A stretch of DNA of 64,000 nt. It comes from Chloroflexi bacterium UBA6077 (lineage in GTDB: Bacteria > Chloroflexota > UBA6077). The notes below the pieces were generated by a model, which did not search any database, had not been told where the DNA came from, and worked only from the letters and a program-made list of their open reading frames with translations. Where the stretch lies: the NCBI GenBank assembly GCA_002436065.1, contig DIXP01000118.1, forward strand, positions 62,001 through 126,000, read 5' to 3'. This document shows positions 33,160 to 42,648 of the stretch, in pieces (the first letter of the stretch is position 1; the number at the start of each line of letters is the position of its first letter). A program made the position numbers and the translations under genes.

Positions 33160-34884
33160 TCAGTACTTCCGCTCCTGCGGTTGAAAACGGGTGATGGACA
33201 CCGGCTTGTATCCGATCTCCAGCCTCCCGCCGTCCTTGTAGACCAGCGTATGGGCAAGGAAGCGCTCGTCGTCCCTCTTGGGGAAGTCTTCCCGGAAGTG
33301 TCCCCCCCGGCTCTCCTTCCGCGCCAGCGCCCCAACCACGATGCCCTCGGCAACGTCCAGCATGTTTCCCAACTCGATGGCTTCAGTCAGGTCACTGTTG
33401 TGCACCCTGCCCCGATCCTGCAGTAAGACCCGTCCGTAGCGCTCCTTCAGGTCGGCGATCACCGACCGCATGGCCTTCAGCTTCTCCGCGTTCCGGACCA
33501 CCGAGGCATTAACCTCCATCTGGTCCTGCAGCTCAGCCCTCAATACTGCCACCCTCTCACCCCCGCGCCCCCCCAGGAGACCGGCTATCTCGCCCCTGGC
33601 AGGAGCCTCCACGTCTGAAGGCAGGGGAAGCAGTTCCGCCTCCCTCAGGTACCGCAGCATGTCTCGTCCCGACCGGCGGCCGAAGACGATGATGTCCACC
33701 AGGGAGTTGGTGCCCAGGCGGTTGGCGCCGTGGACGGATACGCAGGCACACTCGCCCGCCGCATAGAAGCCCGGCATGGGAGTGTTGCCTTCGTCCACCA
33801 CCACCCGACCATCCACATCAGTTGGAATCCCCCCCATCGCATAATGGGCCGTGGGCTGGATGGGGATTGGGTCCCGAGAGGGGTTGATCCCCAGGTAGGT
33901 GCGCACGAAATCGGCTATGTCGGGCAGACGGCTCTCCAGCAGCTCCGGACTCAAAGCAGTCAGGTCCAGGTGGAGGAAATCCCGGCCTTCGATGCCGCGG
34001 CCCGCCTGGATCTCCGAGTACATCGCCCTGGAGACCAGATCGCGAGGCGCCAGATCCAACAGGGATGGAGCATACCGCTCCATGAACCGCTCACCCGTCC
34101 GGTTCCGAAGGATCCCCCCCTCACCTCTGGCCCCCTCGGTTATCAGGATGCCCAGCTTGTATATTCCAGTAGGATGGAACTGAAAGAACTCGGGGTCCTC
34201 AAAGGGGATGCCCCTCCGGAAGGCGATGGCGTTGCCGTCGCCGGTGAATGTGAGGGCGTTGCTGGTAACCCTGAAGACCCGACCGTACCCGCCTGTGGCG
34301 AAAAGCACCGCCTTGGCGTGGAATGTGTGAAGCTCGCCGGTCCCCACGTCCAGCGCCACAACCCCCTGGCATACGCCATCCAGCAGGATCAGGTCTAGGA
34401 CGAAGTACTCGTTGAAGAAGGTTACCTCTTTCTTGATGCACTGCTGGTAGAGGGTCTGGAGGATCATGTGGCCGGTACGGTCGGCGGCATAACAGGACCG
34501 GCGAACCGGGGCCTTGCCGTAATCCCGAGTATGTCCTCCAAAGAAGCGCTGGGCGATCCTGCCGTCCGGTATGCGGCTGAAAGGCAATCCCATGTGCTCC
34601 AGGTCGTAGACGGTGTCTATGGCCTCCTGGCACATCACCTCCACCGCGTCCTGGTCGGCCAGGTAATCGCTCCCCTTCACGGTGTCGAACATGTGCCACT
34701 CCCAGTGGTCCTCTTCCAGATTACCAAGAGCTGCGCCGATCCCCCCCTGTGCGGTCCCCGTGTGGGATCGGCTGGGATATAGCTTGCTCAGCACGGCCAC
34801 ATTTGCCTTACCCGCCATCACCATACCGGCCATCAGGCCCGCGCCACCTCCGCCCACCACTATTGCGTCATACTTGTGATACAT
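33160..34884 (-). CDS. sdhA: succinate dehydrogenase flavoprotein subunit (second operon)
   Basis: This 574-residue flavoprotein has the standard SdhA length. VVGGGGAGLMAGMVMAG is the FAD motif. SRSHTGTAQGGIGAALGN contains the His that binds FAD covalently. QFHPTGIYKLGILITEGARG and HYAMGGIPTDVDGRVV are active-site signatures, and ECACVSVHGANRLGTNSLVD closes the FAD site. It differs greatly from the 661-residue flavoprotein at 27643-29628, so the two operons did not arise from a recent duplication. Confidence 0.95.
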   Translation of the reverse strand: MYHKYDAIVVGGGGAGLMAGMVMAGKANVAVLSKLYPSRSHTGTAQGGIGAALGNLEEDHWEWHMFDTVKGSDYLADQDAVEVMCQEAIDTVYDLEHMGLPFSRIPDGRIAQRFFGGHTRDYGKAPVRRSCYAADRTGHMILQTLYQQCIKKEVTFFNEYFVLDLILLDGVCQGVVALDVGTGELHTFHAKAVLFATGGYGRVFRVTSNALTFTGDGNAIAFRRGIPFEDPEFFQFHPTGIYKLGILITEGARGEGGILRNRTGERFMERYAPSLLDLAPRDLVSRAMYSEIQAGRGIEGRDFLHLDLTALSPELLESRLPDIADFVRTYLGINPSRDPIPIQPTAHYAMGGIPTDVDGRVVVDEGNTPMPGFYAAGECACVSVHGANRLGTNSLVDIIVFGRRSGRDMLRYLREAELLPLPSDVEAPARGEIAGLLGGRGGERVAVLRAELQDQMEVNASVVRNAEKLKAMRSVIADLKERYGRVLLQDRGRVHNSDLTEAIELGNMLDVAEGIVVGALARKESRGGHFREDFPKRDDERFLAHTLVYKDGGRLEIGYKPVSITRFQPQERKY

Positions 34885-34900
34885 ATCTGCGCCCCTGGCT

Positions 34901-35290
34901 CTATTGAGTATTTAGTAGCGGCTGGAAGGCGAAGATGACTTCCGCCCCAATCACCAGAAAGGCAAAGGTCACCGCGTAGATGAGAGTCGCCACCACGACG
35001 CGCCACCCTCGGCTGTGGATATAGTCGTCGGCCACCACCCTTACCCCGTTCATCCCATGGACCACTGCTAAGAAGAGCATCACCAAGTCGTACACCCTCC
35101 ACAGGGGATTGGACCAGCGAAGGGCAACGAAGTCGAAGGTGACAAGCTCTATGGGGGTGATCAGGTGCATGATGGCGAAATGCACCAGCACCATAACCAA
35201 CAGCACAACTCCCGAGACTCTCATGAAAAACCAGGACCATAGCTCGAAGTTGCCGCTGCGCGGTCTATCCCTGCTGGAGCTGTACAGCAC
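34901..35290 (-). CDS. sdhD: succinate dehydrogenase membrane anchor subunit SdhD
   Basis: This 129-residue anchor has three predicted helices. Histidines lie in VHFAIMHLI and in VVHGMNGVRVVADDY, and the latter H-x2-N-G motif is the conserved haem/quinone site of SdhC/D-type anchors. GTG 35290 is the start. It lies 10 bases after sdhC and 16 bases before sdhA. Confidence 0.85.
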   Translation of the reverse strand: MLYSSSRDRPRSGNFELWSWFFMRVSGVVLLVMVLVHFAIMHLITPIELVTFDFVALRWSNPLWRVYDLVMLFLAVVHGMNGVRVVADDYIHSRGWRVVVATLIYAVTFAFLVIGAEVIFAFQPLLNTQ

Positions 35291-35300
35291 GGCTCACCCC

Positions 35301-35690
35301 TTACCTAAAAATGGGCGAGAGCATAACGAAGGCTCCCGGAAGGAAGAGAAGAACGGACAGGACCATCACCACCCAGAAAAGGCGCTCTTGGAAGAGGGAT
35401 CCGGGGCCCCAGAAATCGATGATTATCACCCGGATACCGTTGAGCGCGTGATACACGACGGCTCCCCAGAGGGGCACCTGGAGCACCAGGAAAACCGGCT
35501 GGGCCCAGATGCCAAGCAGCGCATTGTAGGCATCCGGCCCGAAGCCAAAGACGAAGGTGTCTATTATGTGGATCAGTAGGAAGGCGGCGACTGCAAGCCC
35601 CGCCAGCCGGTGAAGCACCCAGGCCCACTGCCCCGCTTGCCCTCGATAGTAAGCGACCCAACTCCACGCTCGCCGGCGATCGATGCCCAA
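35301..35690 (-). CDS. sdhC: succinate dehydrogenase cytochrome b556 subunit SdhC
   Basis: This 129-residue protein has three predicted helices. WAWVLHRLAGLAVAAFLLIH is the SdhC signature (H-R-x-S/A-G) and VYHALNGIRVIIID holds the second conserved histidine. I used TTG 35690 because GGGAGG lies 7 bases upstream. Together with SdhD it forms a heterodimeric anchor, in contrast to the single anchor of the other complex II operon. Confidence 0.87.
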   Translation of the reverse strand: MGIDRRRAWSWVAYYRGQAGQWAWVLHRLAGLAVAAFLLIHIIDTFVFGFGPDAYNALLGIWAQPVFLVLQVPLWGAVVYHALNGIRVIIIDFWGPGSLFQERLFWVVMVLSVLLFLPGAFVMLSPIFR

Positions 35691-35757
35691 CTACAACCTC
35701 CCCACGGCATGGCAACTGCTACTACATAGCTGCGAGAAGCGTGCCACGAAGGCAACA

Positions 35758-35795
35758 AGAGACCGAGGAGGCACAAGCAGGCTTCCTCGGTCTCT
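35758..35795 (-). terminator. hairpin after the ferredoxin gene
   Basis: Arms 35758-35772 and 35781-35795 pair over 15 positions with one G-T pair; the core is agagaccgagga and its complement. It lies between the ferredoxin stop and the second sdh operon. Confidence 0.55.
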
Positions 35796-35877
35796 CTTGG
35801 TGCGGAATCGCCGGTCGGTCCTAACCCGTGCAGATGGGTTTCACAACCGTAGCAGGCGGCTTCAGTCTCGTGGGCGC

Positions 35878-36051
35878 CTAGTCGACCTTGACAGGGGCGT
35901 CCACCGGGCAGACGGAGGCGCACTCGCCGTCATCGGTGCACTTCTCGGGATCGATCACGTACTTGTCGGTCCCTTCGCTGATCGCCCCAGTCGGGCAGGC
36001 CGATTCGCAAGCGCCGCAGCTAATGCACTCATCACTGATACTGTAGGCCAT
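35878..36051 (-). CDS. 2[4Fe-4S] ferredoxin
   Basis: This 57-residue electron carrier starts at ATG 36051, with GAGGAG upstream (an in-frame ATG further out lacks support). The first cluster motif is CISCGACESACPTGAI. The second is C-x5-C-x3-CP (CTDDGECASVCPVDAP), with three extra residues between its first two cysteines. This variation is common in bacterial and Alvin-type ferredoxins. Partner enzyme is unknown. Confidence 0.9.
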   Translation of the reverse strand: MAYSISDECISCGACESACPTGAISEGTDKYVIDPEKCTDDGECASVCPVDAPVKVD

Positions 36052-36265
36052 GGTTCCTATTCTCCTCAACTATTCTCTACAGGTCTCGCAACGCTTCACA
36101 GCCGAGACGGCTATGATTCCCCTTGGCAAAAGGAGTGGAAGGAAGGACGCGGTTGCGCAGTCGCCACCCTCGAGCCAGGCGGCCCGCAAAGTGCGGCGGT
36201 TAGAGGTGATGATATCCCCCCTCTTACTGCTCGTCAACACACAGTCGATCGCCATCAGGGCTGAT

Positions 36266-36658
36266 CTACTCCCCTTCGAGTGCCACCACGGTTATCTCGA
36301 CGTGGGCGCCTCCGGGCAGTCGCGACACCTCGACCGTGGTGCGGCCGGGCGGATCGACCCTGAAGTACTGGGCAAACACCTCGTTCATCTCGGCGAACTC
36401 ATCCAGATTGGTCATGTGCACCGTGGACGAAACAGCGAGGTCGAAGGAGGACCCCGCTGCATCGAGGATCATACGAATGTTCTCCAGCGTCTGCCGGGTC
36501 TCGGCCTTTATGCCACCCGGCACTAAGGCATTGGTCCGAGGGTCGTACCCCTTCTCGCCGGCGACGAAAACGAAGCCGTTCGCCTTGATCGCCTGCGAGT
36601 AAGGCCCTAGCGGGGCCGCTGCTCCGGGGACGGCGACCACCTTCTTGCGTTTCTCCAT
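36266..36658 (-). CDS. ridA: RidA family enamine/imine deaminase
   Basis: This 130-residue RidA/YjgF protein starts at ATG 36658 (MEKRKKVVAVPGAAAPLGPY) with GGGAG upstream; a longer frame from 36829 is not supported. RidA hydrolyses reactive enamines such as 2-aminoacrylate. The catalytic Arg is expected in QTLENIRMILDAAGSS or the FRVDPPGRTTVEVSRLPGGA loop, and the C-terminal AHVEITVVA is typical. Confidence 0.9.
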   Translation of the reverse strand: MEKRKKVVAVPGAAAPLGPYSQAIKANGFVFVAGEKGYDPRTNALVPGGIKAETRQTLENIRMILDAAGSSFDLAVSSTVHMTNLDEFAEMNEVFAQYFRVDPPGRTTVEVSRLPGGAHVEITVVALEGE

Positions 36659-36885
36659 GCTTTCTCCCACCTCTAGACTACCTCCTAAGGATTTTGGGCG
36701 CATTGTAGCACCGACACCGACGGGGAATAGAGCCCTATCGGCCCGCAGTTCGGGGGCCTGATGGGATACTCCCTCCCCTCCCTCGCGCCGCATAACCCCG
36801 TCAACTTGTGGTAATCTACGGGGCAGCAAGCATGGCTCCTATAAGGAGTCTCGGATAATGTGCACAGAGTAGGGAGGGAAATGCC

Positions 36886-38157
36886 GTGTCGGACTTGGAG
36901 AGAGCTCGAGAACTGATACGGGAGTCGCAGGGCAGCAAGTACATCTTTGGAGCCGGAGTCCTGGGCCAGGTAGGTCAGGTGTCGGCGGATCTGGGCAAGA
37001 AGGCCGCCTTGATCTACGACGTCTTTCCAGGCAACGAGCCATTCCTCAAGACCATAAGGGACTCCCTGACCAAAGCTGGGGTCCAGGTTGTCAAGGAGAT
37101 ACAGGGGGCAAGACCGAACGCCCCTCGTGATGACCTCTTCCGGATGACCGAGGAGCTGAAAACCACCGATGCGGATGTCATCGTCTGCCTGGGTGGTGGA
37201 AGCACCATCGATGCCGCCAAGTCGGCTGAGGTGCTGCGCACCCTCGGCGGCGGAGTGGACGAGTACTTCGGCGTCGGCAAGGTCGGCGATAAGCTCAAGG
37301 CCACGGGAAAGAAGCTGACTCCAGTTGTGGCGATCCAGACAGCCGCCAGCACGGGCGCCCATCTGACCAAGTACTCCAACATCACCGACCTCAAGAGCGG
37401 CCAGAAGAAGCTGATCGTGGACCCGGTAATCACACCGGCCCGCGCCATCTTCGACTACGACATCACCCTGTCCATGCCCCCAGGCTTCACCGCCGACGGC
37501 GCCCTGGACGGCATCGCCCATTCCCTGGAGGTACTCTTCGACTCTGTGGGCAAGCCGTATAACGGCCGGATGATGGAGGTGGCCCAGGTCACCATCAGCC
37601 TGGTGGTAGAGTACCTGGAACGAGCCATGAAGGACGGCAAGGATGTGGAGGCAAGGACGGCCCTGGGGCTGGCCACCGACCTGGGAGGCTACGCAATCAT
37701 GCTGGGCGGCACCAACGGCGCCCACCTCACCAGCTTCTCCCTGATCGATATCCTGAGCCACGGCCGGGGCTGCGCCATCATGAACCCCTACTACACCGTC
37801 TTCTTCGCTCCCAAGGTCGAGGAGCCGCTGAGGATGGTGGGCAGGATCTACAAGAACGCCGGCCTCACCAGCGCAGACGTAGAGAGCCTCAGCGGCAGGG
37901 AGTTGGGTATGGCCGTCGCCGAGGCAATGATCGCCTTCAGCAAGAAGATCGGCTTCCCCACCACCCTCGGTGAAGTGAAGGGCTTCACACAGGGCCACAT
38001 CGAGAGGGCACTGGCGGCAGCCAAGGATCCCGCCCTGAAGATGAAGCTGGAGAACATGCCTGTGCCAATGACAGCCGAGATGGTGGACGAGTACATGGGC
38101 CCCATCCTCGAGGCCGCCAAGACCGGTAACCTCGCCCTGATCAAGAACGCGGACTAG
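36886..38157 (+). CDS. iron-containing alcohol dehydrogenase
   Basis: This 423-residue group III alcohol dehydrogenase starts at GTG 36886, with GGGAGGG 7 bases before it. The NAD-binding motif GGGSTIDAAKS lies near residue 105. Metal ligands are expected as Asp in FTADGALDG, then His in IAHSLEV, His in TNGAHLTSFS and His in LSHGRGCAIMNP, in the family order D-x3-H-x~60-H-x13-H. The substrate alcohol or aldehyde is not fixed. Confidence 0.92.
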   Translation: MSDLERARELIRESQGSKYIFGAGVLGQVGQVSADLGKKAALIYDVFPGNEPFLKTIRDSLTKAGVQVVKEIQGARPNAPRDDLFRMTEELKTTDADVIVCLGGGSTIDAAKSAEVLRTLGGGVDEYFGVGKVGDKLKATGKKLTPVVAIQTAASTGAHLTKYSNITDLKSGQKKLIVDPVITPARAIFDYDITLSMPPGFTADGALDGIAHSLEVLFDSVGKPYNGRMMEVAQVTISLVVEYLERAMKDGKDVEARTALGLATDLGGYAIMLGGTNGAHLTSFSLIDILSHGRGCAIMNPYYTVFFAPKVEEPLRMVGRIYKNAGLTSADVESLSGRELGMAVAEAMIAFSKKIGFPTTLGEVKGFTQGHIERALAAAKDPALKMKLENMPVPMTAEMVDEYMGPILEAAKTGNLALIKNAD

Positions 38158-38169
38158 AAGAAGCGATGG

Positions 38170-38247
38170 AACCACGGAGACACGAAGTACACGAAGGATT
38201 AGCGGGGTCCTCGGTGTCCTCTCCGTGCTCTCCATGTCTCCGTGGTT
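38170..38247. repeat. inverted repeat of the CCACGGAGACAC type
   Basis: AACCACGGAGACA (38170-38182) pairs exactly with 38235-38247, with a 52-base spacer containing related pieces (acacgaagg, ctccgtgctc). It follows the alcohol dehydrogenase and may also act as its terminator. Confidence 0.6.
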
Positions 38248-38287
38248 GAATGCACCTCGGACATTAGCCGATACGCGGTTCAACAGT

Positions 38288-38869
38288 ATGCCCAATCCTG
38301 AAGAGACTTATCCCTTCGACACCCTGCCCGACTACCTGTCTCCAGGTATGCGACTGGCGTTCGTCGGGATCAATCCGGCGGTCTACGCCGTGCAAAAGGG
38401 CCACTACTTCGCCCGCCCTTCAAACCGCTTCTGGTCTGCCTTCTCCCGCTCCCGGCTGAGCCTGCCCATCCGGGAAGCCCTCGGACGCGACCGGCTTACC
38501 CCCGAGGACGATGCAAGGCTTCTCCCCTTCGGCATCGGCTTCACCGACGTGGTGAAGCGCCCGACCCGCAACGCCTCGGAGTTGAGCCTTTCTGACTACA
38601 GGGAGTGGTCCCCCAGACTGCTGGCACGGCTGGATGCCTGCAACCCCAGAGTGGCCTGCTTCAACGGCGTCATCGGCTACCGCCACTTCGCCCACCACAT
38701 CCTGGGAGAGTCCAAGCCGATCTTCGCACTCGGCCCCCAACCGCGTCCTCTGGGAGAAACCCGCCTCTTCGTAGTCCCCAGCCCCAGCGGCGCCAACGCC
38801 CACTTCACCCTCCAGGACCAGATTGACTGGTACGACCACCTCGCCGACTTCCTCGACAACCTCATCTGA
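38288..38869 (+). CDS. mug: mismatch-specific uracil/thymine-DNA glycosylase (Mug family)
   Basis: This 193-residue base-excision enzyme of uracil-DNA glycosylase family 2 removes U or T opposite G. Motif 1 is FVGINPAVYAVQKGHYFARP followed by SNRFW; family members have GINPG. Motif 2 is VPSPSGAN, equivalent to Mug NPSGLS. I chose ATG 38288 as the first Met near the family start (MPNPEETYPFDTLPDYL). The gene stands alone. Confidence 0.88.
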   Translation: MPNPEETYPFDTLPDYLSPGMRLAFVGINPAVYAVQKGHYFARPSNRFWSAFSRSRLSLPIREALGRDRLTPEDDARLLPFGIGFTDVVKRPTRNASELSLSDYREWSPRLLARLDACNPRVACFNGVIGYRHFAHHILGESKPIFALGPQPRPLGETRLFVVPSPSGANAHFTLQDQIDWYDHLADFLDNLI

Positions 38870-38961
38870 GGACAAAGGCACAACTGTTACACTGCCGGCC
38901 TGCAGACGGCGCAGAAGCGGTAGCCGGCGGAGGTCGCCTCGGGCGCTCCCAATCTCCCGAC

Positions 38962-40440
38962 CTATGATAGATGCACCTTTGCCCAGAGGGCGCGGAGGCG
39001 GACAAGCGCGGAGGCGGCTGCGCCCAGGTCGCCTCCCTCAGGATGAGGTGGAGCGTAGCGCGCCTGCAGATAGCTGGCGGTAATGGCACACACTTCCTCC
39101 CCACCTATGAGGGCAGGGTCGGCTACCAAGCGCCGCTCGTACTCGAGAGGCGTCTCAGATGGTCTCCTAGCTCGCCCCATTCTTGCCCCCAGGGAGAGGA
39201 ACTCGGTGTACTGCCTGCGAACACCGCCTACTGTGACGATGCTTCTCCTGGGTTCGGCTACTCGGCGGAGCGTAACGGCAACGGGGCGGAGCCGCGCCAG
39301 CAACCACCGCCAGAGGGCGCCTAGGTGCGGCCAGGACCACACGAAATCCCGACTCTCTTCCACACCGTCGCGCTGCCATCCCCTATTCAATCGAGAGATC
39401 GCTCGGATCAGCAGCCACAGAAAGAGCAGCCCCAGCCCTATCACCGCCACCAGTTTCAGCACCAGCAGCATCTCCGGCGACAGAGAGGCCAGCTCCCCCT
39501 CTGGTATCTGGTCGAGGCCGGGCAGCGCATCCTGGCGAGGTCGAGGTTGCTGGCTGCCCGGGCGAATCAGCAGCCTCATCAGGAAGATCAGGGCCTCCAC
39601 CAGCAGACCAATCGGGATCGCCACGATCTGCACAACCGCGTACAAGACCGCCCCCAGCGGATCTCGCACGGCCTCCCATACCCTGCTGGCCCTCTCAAAC
39701 GTGAGCAGATCCGCCAGCAGCAGGGTGGCGGCCAGGACGCCCATCAGGACGCCGAGTAGCATACCGATCCACTGGGCCGAAGGCGCCAGTCCGGACCCGT
39801 CCCGATATCGCGAGCTTCGGCTCACCTCCGCGACCTGGGCCAGCGGCATCCCAATGAGCGAGGCCGAGACGAAAAGCAGGGTTGAAAGCACCAGCGGGTC
39901 TCCAGAAACCGGTGCGTACTCACCAGCCAGGGACGACACCATGAGGAGGCTGGTCAGCGCCACCATACCCGTCCGAAACTGCTCCTCGATGCTGAAGCTG
40001 GTGGGCAAGGAGCGACCGAAGAGCGCCCCCCTCCGCCAGAGGAAGCCCGCGAATACCCCCGCCAGCGCGGCCCGGGCACCGAAGCCGGTGTTGAACATCT
40101 GGTACCAGCCCTCTTCCCAGAGCACCCCCTCCCGCAGAGCCGGCAGTTCAGCCACCGCCGTGACGCTAACCACCAGGCACGCCAACACCACTAGCAGCAC
40201 CTGGCCCAGCCACAACCGCCTCACCAACCCTGTGATGAGGCGAGTAGCGAGTAGGGACACCGTCAAGAGCAGCACCAGCATCGGCAGGGACAAGGCAGCC
40301 GCGCCCGCCCCGAACCAGTGGCCGACGGCGATGGACCAAGGGTAGCTCCAGGCAGCCTCGGCAGCCAGCAGGAGCATGTACTGGACCCACTCCATACCGA
40401 GGCTTATCGGGAAACGTTTTTCGGCGGCCACTCGAGGCAT
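38962..40440 (-). CDS. membrane protein with C-terminal DUF4129
   Basis: This 492-residue protein has about nine membrane segments in the first 320 residues. A loop with PGLDQIPEGELASL follows, then one more segment (LVAVIGLGLLFLWLLI) and a soluble C-terminal DUF4129 domain (RRQYTEFL, RRPSETPLEYERRLVADP, ASYLQARY). It belongs to the MoxR-DUF58-transglutaminase gene set, but I see no transglutaminase core with Cys-His-Asp, so it is a shortened TgpA-like protein. It is 12 bases downstream of the DUF58 gene. A fragment of a paralogue is found at 32276-32350. Confidence 0.8.
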   Translation of the reverse strand: MPRVAAEKRFPISLGMEWVQYMLLLAAEAAWSYPWSIAVGHWFGAGAAALSLPMLVLLLTVSLLATRLITGLVRRLWLGQVLLVVLACLVVSVTAVAELPALREGVLWEEGWYQMFNTGFGARAALAGVFAGFLWRRGALFGRSLPTSFSIEEQFRTGMVALTSLLMVSSLAGEYAPVSGDPLVLSTLLFVSASLIGMPLAQVAEVSRSSRYRDGSGLAPSAQWIGMLLGVLMGVLAATLLLADLLTFERASRVWEAVRDPLGAVLYAVVQIVAIPIGLLVEALIFLMRLLIRPGSQQPRPRQDALPGLDQIPEGELASLSPEMLLVLKLVAVIGLGLLFLWLLIRAISRLNRGWQRDGVEESRDFVWSWPHLGALWRWLLARLRPVAVTLRRVAEPRRSIVTVGGVRRQYTEFLSLGARMGRARRPSETPLEYERRLVADPALIGGEEVCAITASYLQARYAPPHPEGGDLGAAASALVRLRALWAKVHLS

Positions 40441-40452
40441 CTACTCCTAACC

Positions 40453-41676
40453 CTACGCCGGTGCCAGCACTTGGAAGTCGCGCCAGGACTCGGGCGGCCC
40501 TACGCGCCGCACCGTAACCCCTTCGATGGGTCGGGCTACACCCTGCCGGCCGGTGAGGATGGCCGTGACGGCATGGCCACGCTTCCTGAGAGCGGCCGCC
40601 GCCGCCAGGACAGGCTGCGACAAGGACGGCGTCACCAGCACCAAGGTCGTTCCAAAGGGCAGTCTCCGGACCTCCTGGGCCAGCAAGCTATCAAACCCCT
40701 GCAGGACGATCGGCTGGAGCCTCGCCAGCGCCAGCAGGATGCGCTCCAGCTGCGCTGGTCCGCTACCGGGTTGGACAGCCACTCGACCGCAACCCTCTCG
40801 GTGAACGCCATTGGTAAAGATCCCCACCTGGTAACCCTGCTCTACCCCCCAATGAGCAAGGGAGGCCGCGGTGGTGATCGATAGCTCTAGCACCTCAGGG
40901 TCATAACCCGGATCCCATCCACCCTCCTTGGTATCCAGGTTGAGGAAGATCGTCAGCTTGTGGCTGGTGGTGGACTCGTAGAGCCGCGTCTGGAGCCGCT
41001 GCGTCCTCGCGCTGGCCGGCCAGTGAATCCGCCGCAACCCATCGCCAGGACGGTGCTCCCTGGCGCCCGCGATCCGGCTGACGTCCTCGAAGATCCAACT
41101 CTGAGTCCTCAACTCCCCCAGCGGCTGGTAGGCAGGAAGGCCCAATTGAGCCAGTGGTACCACCCTTGGATAGACGATCAACCGATCCTCTATCTTCAGC
41201 TCCCGCTCGCACACCACGAAGCCGAAGAGGTCGCCGGAGCGGATCCGCACCGGCCCGAAGAGATGGTCTCCCCGCTTCGTGCAGGGGATCGTGTAGCGCC
41301 GACGAACCCGCTCGTACGGGCGCAGGGCCAGGAGGCTGGCTAGGAGGGAACGCTCCGGTTTGTAGCTGGGGGCAACCCGACCCTTTCGCGGGGGTAGTGC
41401 CTGTGGAATCTCGTCCTCCACCTCCAGCCAAGAGAGGGGTAGCAGCTTGCGGTTGACGATCTCCACCTCTAGTTCGACATCCTCGCCGAAAGAGGCCCGC
41501 CTGTGGCCAAAATGCCGCCGGTACTCCACCCTCACCAGGCAGTAATGCTCCCACAGTCGCGAGAGCAGGGCGGCCACCAGAAGGACCAGGGAGAGCAGAA
41601 ACAGCGAGGTCCCACGAGTGAGGATGCTGAGCACCAGCAGACCGACGAGGAGGACAACCATCTGGCCGGCGAGCAT
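40453..41676 (-). CDS. DUF58 domain protein
   Basis: This 407-residue protein begins with two hydrophobic segments (LAGQMVVLLVGLLVL, LFLLSLVLLVAAL). A beta-rich region and the DUF58 hallmark REHRPGDGLRRIHWPASART follow (about 210-230), and the C-terminus has a von Willebrand A-like fold. DUF58 proteins work with MoxR ATPases, probably in assembly or activation of membrane or surface complexes. It lies 3 bases after the MoxR gene, and DUF4129 follows. Confidence 0.85.
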   Translation of the reverse strand: MLAGQMVVLLVGLLVLSILTRGTSLFLLSLVLLVAALLSRLWEHYCLVRVEYRRHFGHRRASFGEDVELEVEIVNRKLLPLSWLEVEDEIPQALPPRKGRVAPSYKPERSLLASLLALRPYERVRRRYTIPCTKRGDHLFGPVRIRSGDLFGFVVCERELKIEDRLIVYPRVVPLAQLGLPAYQPLGELRTQSWIFEDVSRIAGAREHRPGDGLRRIHWPASARTQRLQTRLYESTTSHKLTIFLNLDTKEGGWDPGYDPEVLELSITTAASLAHWGVEQGYQVGIFTNGVHREGCGRVAVQPGSGPAQLERILLALARLQPIVLQGFDSLLAQEVRRLPFGTTLVLVTPSLSQPVLAAAAALRKRGHAVTAILTGRQGVARPIEGVTVRRVGPPESWRDFQVLAPA

Positions 41677-41679
41677 CGG

Positions 41680-42648
41680 CTAACCCTTCCCCTCATCCTC
41701 CACCGGCGCGGGGACTTGATCTAGCAGCCCGGCCACCAACTCCAGACTGGAACGGCCTTGCAGGTAGCCCTGGGCGGCGATGACGAGTCGATGGGCAAGG
41801 ATTGGCGCGGCCAGCCGCTTGACGTCATCGGGAAGGACGAAATCGCGACCCGAGAGGACCGCCAGGATCTGCCCGGCTCGAAGGAGCGCGATGGTAGCGC
41901 GAGGACTGGCCCCCAAAGTCACTTCGGCCAACTCCCGCGAGGCGCGGACCAGATCCACCAGATAGCCCTCCACCACCTCGCTCACGAAGGCCTCCCGACA
42001 GGCAGCGGCAAGGTTGGCCAACTCCTCCGCGCACACCACCGCTTCCAGTGCGTCCAGGGGGCTGGCGCACTGGAAGCGACGAGCGATCAGCCTCTCTTCA
42101 TCTCTAGTGGGATACCCGAGGTTGAGCCGCATCAGGAAGCGATCCAGCTGGGCCTCTGGGAGTGGGAAGGTGCCCTCCAGCTCCACGGGGTTCTCAGTGG
42201 CCAGCACGAAGAAGGGCCGAGGCAATGGATAGGTCTCCCCGTCCACCGTCACCTGCCGCTCCTCCATAGCTTCCAGCAGCGCTGATTGGGTGCGGGGGGT
42301 GGCGCGGTTGATCTCGTCGGCGAGCAGGACGTTCGTGAAGATCGGCCCTGGGCGGAACTGGAACTCTTGGCTCTTCTGATTGAAGTAGGAGATGCCGGTG
42401 ACGTCCGAGGGCAGCAGATCCGGGGTGAATTGGATCCTACGGAAGCTGAGCCCCAGGGAGCGCGCCAGTGCCTTGGCCAGGGTGGTCTTCCCTAACCCCG
42501 GCACATCCTCCAGCAGGACGTGCCCCTCGGCGAGCACGGCCACCAGCATCATGGTGATGGTCTCGTCCTTGCCCACCATGACCCTGGCGACGTTCTCTCG
42601 AATCCGGCTCGCTGTCTCTGCAACCAGGCTGACGGCGGGAGCTAACAT
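41680..42648 (-). CDS. MoxR family AAA+ ATPase
   Basis: This 322-residue chaperone-type ATPase has Walker A in LLEDVPGLGKTTLAKALA, Walker B in VLLADEINRATPRTQSALLE, sensor 1 in VLATENP and the Arg-finger/sensor 2 region in LGASPRATIALLRA. MoxR ATPases remodel or load partners carrying von Willebrand A domains, here presumably the DUF58 protein. ATG 42648 lies inside the 3' end of the aminotransferase gene (7-base overlap), so the four genes from aminotransferase to DUF4129 may form one transcript. Confidence 0.92.
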   Translation of the reverse strand: MLAPAVSLVAETASRIRENVARVMVGKDETITMMLVAVLAEGHVLLEDVPGLGKTTLAKALARSLGLSFRRIQFTPDLLPSDVTGISYFNQKSQEFQFRPGPIFTNVLLADEINRATPRTQSALLEAMEERQVTVDGETYPLPRPFFVLATENPVELEGTFPLPEAQLDRFLMRLNLGYPTRDEERLIARRFQCASPLDALEAVVCAEELANLAAACREAFVSEVVEGYLVDLVRASRELAEVTLGASPRATIALLRAGQILAVLSGRDFVLPDDVKRLAAPILAHRLVIAAQGYLQGRSSLELVAGLLDQVPAPVEDEGKG

